A stretch of DNA of 8,271 bases. It comes from Christensenellaceae bacterium (lineage in GTDB: Bacteria > Bacillota > Clostridia > Christensenellales > CAAEEZ01). Location of the stretch: positions 1 to 8,271 of the forward strand of contig JAHHUG010000062.1 in the NCBI GenBank assembly GCA_020024085.1, read 5' to 3'. Each line of letters starts with the position of its first letter. The stretch's first letter is position 1. Shown in pieces: positions 1 to 5,892 of this stretch. The notes beneath the pieces are model-generated. The model saw only the letters and a program-made list of their open reading frames with translations, was not told the DNA's origin and did no database searches. Made by a program: the position numbers and the translations under genes.

Positions 1-111
1 TTAAGACAGTGGTGCCGGCAATGTGCTTATATGAAATACATCAATAAACATCAAGTTATGCTAAAATAATAAATTTAGATTAGTAAATATTAATTACATA
101 TTATTTATCTA

Positions 112-939
112 CTACTCTTTAATTTTTACGGTTATTTCGGTAATATATTCGTCGATTGTAAAGCAATTAAGCTCGTTTACACCTACCTCATATCCGTATC
201 CCTCAAGCACATAGTTATTTTCTTTTGCATATTTTAGGATTTCGTGGTAGATATCCATAATTCTATTCCAATCACCCTTTGTGTACACTCTAATATACTT
301 ACCTTTTGGTTTGATATCAAAACTAATGTTTTCCTGTTCTATTGTATTTTTTGTAGGTAATACCGACATAAAAAATCTATCATAAGATAGTAATTTATCA
401 TTATATATATTATCAACAGATATTCTACAACCAAATTTACTTGTAATATCCTTTTCTTGTTTTACCTTTGAATTAAAGCTTCGCATTAACCTGAAATAAT
501 CTTCATTGCTATCATCTATAAAATCTTCACTAACAAGAAGTTTTTCCTCCTCAAGTTCAACAATTTCAATCTTGCCGTCCTCAATTGTATTCAAAAACTT
601 TAATTGGTCAAGTTTACCCTCAATATAATTTTTTGTGTTGGATAGCTTGGTAATATCTTTATCAAGCATTTTAATCTGGTCGATAAATAGTTGTTGTAAT
701 TTCTCTGTACTTCTATCCTGTTTATATTCTTTAATTTCGTCAATACTTAAACCGAGTCTACGCATTACAAGTATTAATTCAAGCTCTACACTTTGGTAAT
801 AGCTATAATATCTATATCCATTTTCCCCTACAATGCTTGGCTTGATTAAGTCGATTTCATCATAGTAATGCAGTGTCCTTTTGTTGATATTGTGAAGTTT
901 TGCAAATTCGCCTGTACTAAAATATTTAAAATTTTTCAT
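112..939 (-). CDS. MerR-family transcriptional activator with BmrR/GyrI-like effector domain
   Basis: This is probably a ligand-responsive regulator of the BmrR/BltR/Mta type, which binds a dyad in a long-spacer promoter and untwists it when an effector binds. Seen in the 275-residue protein: a MerR winged helix-turn-helix at about residues 7-75 (FSTGEFAKLHNINKRTLHYYDE, then the wing GYRYYS at 41-46), a charged dimerisation coiled coil at about 77-120, and a C-terminal domain at about 128-275. That domain ends in the GyrI/BmrR pattern (KGKYIRVYTKGDW, then GYGYEVGVNE). Glu251 lies where BmrR has the acidic residue that contacts cationic drugs; this match is by motif only. The start is supported by an AAGGGG Shine-Dalgarno five bases upstream. 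The stop is TAG, and I see no convincing terminator between it and the left edge. It is divergent from the acetyltransferase gene and likely regulates both. The effector is unknown. Confidence 0.9.
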   Translation of the reverse strand: MKNFKYFSTGEFAKLHNINKRTLHYYDEIDLIKPSIVGENGYRYYSYYQSVELELILVMRRLGLSIDEIKEYKQDRSTEKLQQLFIDQIKMLDKDITKLSNTKNYIEGKLDQLKFLNTIEDGKIEIVELEEEKLLVSEDFIDDSNEDYFRLMRSFNSKVKQEKDITSKFGCRISVDNIYNDKLLSYDRFFMSVLPTKNTIEQENISFDIKPKGKYIRVYTKGDWNRIMDIYHEILKYAKENNYVLEGYGYEVGVNELNCFTIDEYITEITVKIKE

Positions 940-948
940 AAAAACCCC

Positions 949-979
949 TTGACTTTACAGCTACTGTATAGTTTACAAT
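949..979 (+). promoter_or_regulatory. MerR-type promoter of the acetyltransferase gene, 19-bp spacer
   Basis: The -35 element TTGACT (949-954) and the -10 element TACAAT (974-979) are separated by exactly 19 bp (955-973). Ordinary sigma-A promoters have about 17 bp; 19-20 bp is the hallmark of promoters activated by MerR-family proteins. Transcription would run rightward into the GNAT gene, starting near 986 and leaving a leader of about 45 nt with a GAGG Shine-Dalgarno at 1021-1024. It would be weak without the activator. A shifted -10 at 979-984 (TATAAC) is possible but would give a spacer of 24 bp. Confidence 0.72.
952..972. promoter_or_regulatory. Probable MerR operator dyad
   Basis: An imperfect palindrome with 9-bp arms, ACTTTACAG (952-960) and CTGTATAGT (964-972), surrounds the centre CTA. 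Eight of the nine arm positions are complementary. It lies almost wholly within the 19-bp promoter spacer, where MerR-family dimers bind. It also covers the expected start region of the opposing merR promoter, so the regulator probably represses itself while activating the acetyltransferase. Binding itself is inferred. Confidence 0.7.
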
Positions 980-1005
980 ATAACATATAAAGGAATTATT
1001 AGCAA
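977..1005 (-). promoter_or_regulatory. Probable promoter of the MerR regulator gene
   Basis: Read on the minus strand, TTGCTA (1000-1005) and TATATT (977-982) are separated by 17 bp, a fair sigma-A match. The expected start point falls at about 970, inside the operator dyad. The -10 overlaps the -10 of the opposing acetyltransferase promoter (974-979), which suits mutual interference and autoregulation. AT-rich DNA yields such matches by chance, hence moderate confidence. Confidence 0.5.
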
Positions 1006-1031
1006 CTAAAATTACTAAATGAGGTTAAACA

Positions 1032-1595
1032 ATGATATTAGAAAAAGCAACTAAAAGCGATTACCCTAAAGTATTTGAACTATACAACAAATCTTTCCCA
1101 AAGCATGAGAAAAAACCTTTGTGGCTACTTAAAAAAAACTTAGGTAAAAATTACGACTTGTTTGTAGTAAAGGAAGAAGATTTAGTAGCAGGTTTTATGA
1201 TTGCAGTTCCAGTTAAAGATAGTAATGTTGTAATGTTTGACTACCTTGCTGTAAATACTGACCTTCGTTCTAAAGGATATGGTACATTTATTCTAAATGA
1301 AGCTGTTAAGTATTATGACGGTAAAAAAGTGTTTTTAGCTTGTGAAACATTAGATGATAATGCAGATAATAGTGAACAAAGAAGAAAAAGATATTCTTTT
1401 TACGAGAGAAACGGCTGGAAAAATACCGGACTTATCACAAAAGGAAGCAGTGGCGAAATGTATCTACTTGCATTTGAACCAATCACTCGTGAAGAATATG
1501 TATTAGCTCAACAATTTGCTTGTGGCAAACTTCTTGCAAAACTTGGTAAACTTGATGCTGTGTATCACGAAGAACTAGATTACTTCAAGAAGTAA
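1032..1595 (+). CDS. GNAT-family N-acetyltransferase
   Basis: A cytosolic enzyme that would transfer acetyl from acetyl-CoA to an amine; the substrate is not identifiable. The 187-residue protein has GNAT motif A at about 72-86 with the pyrophosphate-binding loop RSKGYG (Arg79-x-x-Gly82-x-Gly84). Motif B is at about 118-129 (RRKRYSFYERNGW). The N-terminal strand-helix ILEKATKSDYPKVFELY is typical of the fold. About 35 residues after the core are a lysine-rich tail of unknown role. The ATG has a GAGG Shine-Dalgarno seven bases upstream. Divergence from a MerR regulator and the 19-bp-spacer promoter suggest induction by a small molecule. A known parallel is B. subtilis bltR-blt-bltD, where a MerR protein controls a pump and a spermidine acetyltransferase; no pump gene is present here. 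Detoxification or polyamine acetylation is inference. Confidence 0.9.
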   Translation: MILEKATKSDYPKVFELYNKSFPKHEKKPLWLLKKNLGKNYDLFVVKEEDLVAGFMIAVPVKDSNVVMFDYLAVNTDLRSKGYGTFILNEAVKYYDGKKVFLACETLDDNADNSEQRRKRYSFYERNGWKNTGLITKGSSGEMYLLAFEPITREEYVLAQQFACGKLLAKLGKLDAVYHEELDYFKK

Positions 1596-1611
1596 TATCT
1601 TTATACATACA

Positions 1612-1629
1612 TTGCTATGAAAATAGCAA
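1612..1629 (+). other. Perfect 7-bp hairpin with GAAA loop just after the acetyltransferase stop
   Basis: The arms TTGCTAT (1612-1618) and ATAGCAA (1623-1629) enclose a GAAA tetraloop, 16 nt after the GNAT stop codon. The bases that follow (AGACAATTTTG) are not a proper U-tract, so this looks like a 3'-UTR stability stem or a weak first terminator rather than a strong one. Confidence 0.45.
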
Positions 1630-1729
1630 AGACAATTTTGTAGTAAAAAACTACTTAATATAAAATAAACATAAATTATAACTACATAAGTAGTTAAATC
1701 GAAATTTTCCTTTCCCAATAAATTTTTAC

Positions 1730-1767
1730 AAAAGGACTTCCTACAAGCTAGGGAGTTCTTTTGTTTT
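1730..1767 (+). terminator. Intrinsic terminator, plus strand, downstream of the acetyltransferase gene
   Basis: A 14-bp stem pairs 1730-1743 with 1749-1762, with two G-U wobbles and a CAAGC loop. The right arm ends in TTCTTTT and is followed by GTTTT, giving a U-rich tail. It lies 135 nt past the GNAT stop, so the message would have a long structured 3' UTR unless a separate small RNA starts in between. The left arm begins with AAAA, so some reverse activity is possible. Confidence 0.8.
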
Positions 1768-1955
1768 AAATATTATTATATAGTTATTTGTTTTTCATTT
1801 TTAGTATTCTATTTTATATTTTAATTATCTATCTTCTTAATTATATTATGCAAATTCTAATTTTACTAAACTACCATAAATATGCATTTTTTCTACTCAT
1901 TTTACCGTTTTTACGGGCAGAATATTTATTTTTGACTATTTTAAGATAATTTTTA

Positions 1956-1985
1956 CAACAAAAAAAGGATAGAAAATCTATCCTT
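1956..1985 (-). terminator. Intrinsic terminator ending the mnmE-mnmG transcript
   Basis: A perfect 9-bp stem pairs AAGGATAGA (1965-1973) with TCTATCCTT (1977-1985) around a 3-nt loop. On the minus strand it is followed by an uninterrupted run of T (complement of A at 1960-1966). It lies about 47 nt after the mnmG stop. On the plus strand the stem is followed only later by a T-run (about 1995-2001), so backup action against rightward transcription is possible but weaker. Confidence 0.88.
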
Positions 1986-2031
1986 AATTTATCATTTTTT
2001 TAATTATTTTTTTATTCAATAATGCTATTAT

Positions 2032-3885
2032 TTATTGTACTTTTTTGCTTAAATATACAATTAGTACATTGATATCAGCAGGAGAAACACCACTAATTCT
2101 GCTTGCTTGACCAAGGTTAAGTGGACGGATTTGTTCTAGCTTTTCTCTTGCTTCAACACGAAGTCCTTGCAAAGACATATAGTCAATATCGGTAGGCAAT
2201 TTTCTGTTTTCTAGCTTTGTCATTTCCTTAATTTGAGACAACTGTTTTTGAAGATATCCCTCATATTTCATTTCGGTTTCTGCCTCAACTAAAGCATCTT
2301 CTCTAAATTCCAAAAACTCTGGGAAAACAGTTTGAACATCTTTGTAACCGATATTACTTCTTCTAAACAATTCCTTTATTGTGATACCATGCTCAACAGC
2401 TGTCTCGCCCTTTTCAACAAGTAAATCATTTACAAGTTTTGGCGAAATTGGTCTATCTGCAAGATGTATAATCTCTTTGATTTGAGCTTTTTTCTCTAGC
2501 ATATTATCAAGTCTTTCCTTGGTAGCAAGTCCAATACTGTAACCAAGTTCAGTTAATCTAAGGTCGGCATTATCTTGACGAAGGAATAGTCTATATTCGG
2601 CACGAGAAGTCATCATTCTATATGGCTCATTTGTGCCTTTTGTAACAAGGTCATCAATAAGCACACCGATATACGCCTCATCTCTACGAAGTACTATTGG
2701 CTCCTCTCCCTTAATATAACGGCTAGCGTTGATACCTGCCATAATACCTTGAGCTGCTGCCTCCTCATAACCACTACTACCATTGATTTGACCAGCAGTA
2801 AACAAGCCTTTAACCTTTTTTGTCATCAAGCTTGGGGTAAGTTCCATAGGGTCCAAACAATCGTATTCTATCGCATATGCAAACCTTAAAAACTTGCAGT
2901 TTTCTAGTCCCTCAATGGTGTGGTACATCTCTAATTGCACATCATAAGGAAGAGAAGAACTTAGTCCTTGAGCATACATTTCGTTAGTTGTCCTACTCTC
3001 TGGCTCTATAAAGATTTGGTGTCTATCCTTATCCTTAAACCTCATAACCTTTGTTTCAATAGATGGGCAATATCTAGGACCAACACCTACGATTTCTCCA
3101 TTGTAAATTGGCGACCTATCAATATTATCCATAATAACCTTGTGAGTTTTTGGATTTGTGTAGGTTAGGTAGCAAGGCTCTAAATTTACCAATTTTTCCT
3201 TTGTCATAAATGAAAAAGAAGAGATATTGTCGTCGCCATCTTGACGAACCATCTTTGAAAAATCAATAGAATTTTTGTCAAGTCTTGCAGGTGTACCAGT
3301 TTTGAACCTTCTAATTTTGATATTATTATCAATAAAACTTTGAGTTAATTTGGTAGCTCGTTGAAATCCTGAAGGTCCTTCATCTTTGGTATAATCGCCA
3401 ATAATAATCCTAGAATTTAGGTAAACACCACTACAAACAACAACGGTTTTTGCACGGAATTCAATACCCATCAAAGTTTTTACACCCTTAATTACACCAT
3501 CTTCAACAATTAGCTCGGTTGCCTCTTGTTGAACTAAATCTAGGTTAGGCTCTTCCTCAAGAACCCTCTTCATATATTGGTGATAAACTACCTTATCTTG
3601 TTGAGCTCTAAGTGATTGAACAGCCGGTCCTTTAGCAGTATTAAGCATCTTGATTTGGATTAAAGTATTGTCTGCTGCAATACCCATTTCGCCACCAAGT
3701 GCATCAATTTCTCGTACAAGATGTCCCTTCGCAGTTCCACCAATCGAAGGATTACACGCCAAAAAGCCTATATTATCTAGGCTTATTGTCATTATCACTG
3801 TTTTGTGTCCCATTCTAGCAAGGGCAAGACCAGCCTCAATTCCAGCGTGACCTGCACCTACTACTATCGCATCATAATTATACAT
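2032..3885 (-). CDS. mnmG: tRNA uridine-5-carboxymethylaminomethyl modification enzyme MnmG (GidA)
   Basis: The FAD- and NADH-dependent partner of MnmE; the complex installs (carboxymethyl)aminomethyl at C5 of wobble U34 in tRNAs reading NNA/NNG codons. The 617-residue protein has the FAD Rossmann motif VVGAGHAGIEAG (9-20). The first family cysteine is in LACNPSIGG (Cys44) and the second catalytic cysteine is in the signature GPRYCPSIE (Cys273). The second family signature is AGQINGSSGYEEAAAQG (364-380), and the C-terminal helical domain binds MnmE and tRNA. The open frame extends 31 codons further upstream inside mnmE, but conserved homology begins at MYNYDAIVVG. That ATG lies one base after the mnmE TAA, so I place the start at 3885. 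It has no strong Shine-Dalgarno and is probably translated by coupling to mnmE. Length is normal. It ends the operon: rsmG, a frequent next gene, is absent. Confidence 0.97.
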   Translation of the reverse strand: MYNYDAIVVGAGHAGIEAGLALARMGHKTVIMTISLDNIGFLACNPSIGGTAKGHLVREIDALGGEMGIAADNTLIQIKMLNTAKGPAVQSLRAQQDKVVYHQYMKRVLEEEPNLDLVQQEATELIVEDGVIKGVKTLMGIEFRAKTVVVCSGVYLNSRIIIGDYTKDEGPSGFQRATKLTQSFIDNNIKIRRFKTGTPARLDKNSIDFSKMVRQDGDDNISSFSFMTKEKLVNLEPCYLTYTNPKTHKVIMDNIDRSPIYNGEIVGVGPRYCPSIETKVMRFKDKDRHQIFIEPESRTTNEMYAQGLSSSLPYDVQLEMYHTIEGLENCKFLRFAYAIEYDCLDPMELTPSLMTKKVKGLFTAGQINGSSGYEEAAAQGIMAGINASRYIKGEEPIVLRRDEAYIGVLIDDLVTKGTNEPYRMMTSRAEYRLFLRQDNADLRLTELGYSIGLATKERLDNMLEKKAQIKEIIHLADRPISPKLVNDLLVEKGETAVEHGITIKELFRRSNIGYKDVQTVFPEFLEFREDALVEAETEMKYEGYLQKQLSQIKEMTKLENRKLPTDIDYMSLQGLRVEAREKLEQIRPLNLGQASRISGVSPADINVLIVYLSKKVQ

Positions 3886-3886
3886 A

Positions 3887-5218
3887 TTATTTACCCAAAC
3901 AGAACTTTGAGAAGATTGCATCAATAATATCCTCGGTAGCCGTTGTGCCTGTGATATAACCAAGATTATCCCAAGCATCTTTTAGCTCCATAAGTCTTAT
4001 GCAATTATCAAGTTCATCATATTTTTCTCTTACTATATCTATACTTTCTTTTGCTTTAACTAGTGCTTGATAGTGTCGTTTTAGAATGATTGCCTCTCCA
4101 CCAGTAGTAACCTTTCCAGAGCTTACCATTTCCACAATCCTATCTAACACCTTGTCAATATTGATTCTATTTTTGCAAGAAATATATATTGTATCGTTTG
4201 TATTTTCGTATTTGTTATCAAGTTTATCAATTTTGTTTACAACCTTAATAACCTTTTTATTCTTCAATATATCTTCAAGCTCGCTACTTCTATCCTCGTC
4301 GGTAGCATCTATAACATACAAAACAATATCACTGCTTTGGATTTCGCTTTTTGCCATTTCGATACCAGCTTGCTCAACGATATCCTCACTATTTCTAATA
4401 CCAGCAGTATCAGTGAACACAATTTTTAATCCTTTATGTTCAACACTTTCCTCAATGATATCTCTAGTAGTTCCTGCAATATCAGTAACAATAGCCCTTT
4501 CTCTATTTAGAAATGCATTAAGCAAAGAAGATTTACCAACATTAGTTTTGCCACATAAAGCAACACGAACACCCTCTTTTACCATTCTACCATAGGTGTA
4601 GCTTGAAACAAGTTTAGCAATATCGTTGTGGATATCCTCTAGGTGAACTCTAGTATATTCCTCCACCTCTTCCTCCAATTCCTCTGGATAGTCAAGGCTT
4701 GCTTCGATTCTTGCAATAACATCGGTAAGTTTATCTTGTAGTGTTACAACTTGCTTTGTCAAATTGCCTTCCATTAGCCTATATCCAGCATTCAAACTTG
4801 CCTCACTATCGGCATTAATCATTTCGATTACACCCTCGCAATCTGCAAGTGCCATTTTGCCATTAATAAAAGCTCGTTTGGTAAACTCTCCCCTATCGGC
4901 AGGCTCTGCACCATTTTTGATAAGTAAATCAAGAATCTTATTAATTAGTGTAACACCACCGTGGCATTGAAATTCCACGATATCCTCACCTGTATATGAA
5001 TGAGGAGCTTTGAAATAAACTGCGAAACACTTTTCGATAAAAGTATCGGCATTGATATTGCCAAGATACATATAATTTGGCTCTGCTAGTGTGAAACTAT
5101 CCAATTTTTTGGTACAAAAAACCTTTGATGCAATACTAAGTGCATCTGTTCCACTCATTCTAATAATTCCTATACCACCACTACCAAGTGGTGTGCTAAT
5201 TGCAACTATTGTACTCAT
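3887..5218 (-). CDS. mnmE: tRNA modification GTPase MnmE (TrmE/ThdF)
   Basis: The GTPase and formyl-tetrahydrofolate-binding partner of MnmG in U34 modification. The 443 residues contain the N-terminal folate-binding domain (about 1-118, starting IVAISTPLGSGGIGIIRMSG as in the family), a helical domain split around the GTPase insert, and the G domain at about 214-370. G motifs are all present: G1 GKTNVGKS (223-230), G2 TDIAGTTRD (245-253), G3 DTAG (270-273) and G4 NKID (328-331). The protein ends in CLGK, with Cys440 as the conserved cysteine of the C-terminal CxGK motif. The start is fixed by homology, yet no Shine-Dalgarno precedes it. The 17 bases before ATG are the U-tract of a terminator-like hairpin, so expression needs read-through, a promoter inside jag, or coupling from a nine-codon leader frame. 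The stop is one base before mnmG. Confidence 0.97.
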   Translation of the reverse strand: MSTIVAISTPLGSGGIGIIRMSGTDALSIASKVFCTKKLDSFTLAEPNYMYLGNINADTFIEKCFAVYFKAPHSYTGEDIVEFQCHGGVTLINKILDLLIKNGAEPADRGEFTKRAFINGKMALADCEGVIEMINADSEASLNAGYRLMEGNLTKQVVTLQDKLTDVIARIEASLDYPEELEEEVEEYTRVHLEDIHNDIAKLVSSYTYGRMVKEGVRVALCGKTNVGKSSLLNAFLNRERAIVTDIAGTTRDIIEESVEHKGLKIVFTDTAGIRNSEDIVEQAGIEMAKSEIQSSDIVLYVIDATDEDRSSELEDILKNKKVIKVVNKIDKLDNKYENTNDTIYISCKNRINIDKVLDRIVEMVSSGKVTTGGEAIILKRHYQALVKAKESIDIVREKYDELDNCIRLMELKDAWDNLGYITGTTATEDIIDAIFSKFCLGK

Positions 5219-5260
5219 AATAAAAAATAAAAGGAAAATCTCATTGTTTCGAGATTTTCC
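5219..5260 (-). terminator. Terminator or attenuator between jag and mnmE
   Basis: On the minus strand a perfect 10-bp stem pairs GGAAAATCTC with GAGATTTTCC (plus positions 5251-5260 and 5233-5242) around an 8-nt loop. It is followed by TTTTATTTTTTATT (5232-5219) and then directly by the mnmE ATG. The stem begins six bases after the jag stop. Structure and tail fit a Rho-independent terminator for the rpmH-jag transcript. Its position flush against the next start codon makes partial read-through or regulated attenuation of mnmE-mnmG likely; that is inference. Confidence 0.82.
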
Positions 5261-5266
5261 GTTAGA

Positions 5267-5881
5267 TTAAAACCTTTTTCTTGAATATCCGAAACTTCTC
5301 ATTTTTTTCGGTCCATTCTTTTTGAAATTGCTATTGCTTGCTCCCAAAATATCTAGGCTGACATCTTCTTGTTTTTTCTTTTTAGGGATAATAACAACAT
5401 GTCGTCTAATACCTTCGCCCTCACTAACAGTCTCAACATACTCATTATTTTGTAATGCAGTATGGATAATTCTTCTTTCAAAAGGGTTCATAGGCTCAAG
5501 TTCAACCTTTTTGTTAGACTTTGAAGCCTTGTAAGCAAGTTTTTTAGCTAAGCTATTAAGTGTTGCATTTCGTTTATCACGATAATTTTCAGAATCAACT
5601 ACAACTTTGATATAATCTTTTTCGTTGTTTTTATTAGCATCTATAACAGCAAGATATTGAATAGCATCAAGAGATTCTCCACGATATCCAATAACCTTTG
5701 CACTATCCTTGCCAATGATATTGATTTTTATTTTATCATTAGTAGATTCTTCACCGATTTGAGCCTCAGCTTGCATATCCATTTTTTGAAGAAGTGTATT
5801 TACAAATAGCAATACTTCCTCGCAAACAGATTTATCGGTATTTTGTTCTAAAACCTCAAAGGTTTCATTTTCATTTACCAT
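5267..5881 (-). CDS. jag: Jag/KhpB-type RNA-binding protein (KH-R3H), without Jag_N domain
   Basis: A cytosolic RNA-binding protein of the SpoIIIJ-associated family; in other Firmicutes KhpB (with KhpA) binds many RNAs and affects cell elongation and division. The 204 residues show a type II KH domain at about 20-97 with the GxxG loop GYRG (65-68) in IGKDSAKVIGYRGESLDAIQ. An R3H domain at about 130-166 follows, with MNPFERRIIHTAL (Arg136-x3-His140) and EGEGIRRHVVI. About 35 further residues form a basic, Ser/Asn/Lys-rich tail ending FGYSRKRF. The Jag_N domain found at the start of many homologues is not recognisable, and the yidC stop only 11 nt upstream leaves no room for it. A strong GAGGAGA Shine-Dalgarno lies six bases before ATG. 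Co-transcription with yidC is the usual arrangement. Confidence 0.93.
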   Translation of the reverse strand: MVNENETFEVLEQNTDKSVCEEVLLFVNTLLQKMDMQAEAQIGEESTNDKIKINIIGKDSAKVIGYRGESLDAIQYLAVIDANKNNEKDYIKVVVDSENYRDKRNATLNSLAKKLAYKASKSNKKVELEPMNPFERRIIHTALQNNEYVETVSEGEGIRRHVVIIPKKKKQEDVSLDILGASNSNFKKNGPKKMRSFGYSRKRF

Positions 5882-5892
5882 ATTTTCTCCTC

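Larger units (their letters stand above)
1596..2031. other. Non-coding convergent intergenic region with several hairpins
   Basis: No gene is seen in this 436-bp AT-rich stretch between the convergent acetyltransferase and mnmG genes. It holds a perfect 7-bp hairpin with a GAAA loop (1612-1629), a 5-bp hairpin (1640-1654), a perfect 7-bp hairpin with an ATAA loop (1679-1696), a strong plus-strand terminator (1730-1767) and a minus-strand terminator (1956-1985). The stretch 1768-1955 is mostly A and T, with one small CCGT/ACGG hairpin near 1905-1916, and nothing else recognisable. Confidence 0.8.

Noticed and set aside
1..48. Short minus-strand frame MFIDVFHISTLPAPLS
   Set aside because: Sixteen codons, no Shine-Dalgarno seen, and no family recognised.
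1903..1917. CCGT/ACGG hairpin
   Set aside because: The stem is only 4 bp with a T loop and no tail; expected by chance.
2968..3850. Plus-strand open frames of about 66 codons opposite mnmG
   Set aside because: They are antisense shadows of conserved MnmG coding sequence, with no supported start or homology.
3886..3978. Upstream extension of the mnmG frame (31 extra codons)
   Set aside because: It lies inside the conserved C terminus of mnmE, has no homology to MnmG, and the family start MYNYDAIVVGAGHAG is at 3885.
4086..4595. 169-codon plus-strand open frame opposite mnmE
   Set aside because: Its Ser/Leu/Ile-rich translation is the antisense shadow of the MnmE G domain and has no recognisable domain of its own.
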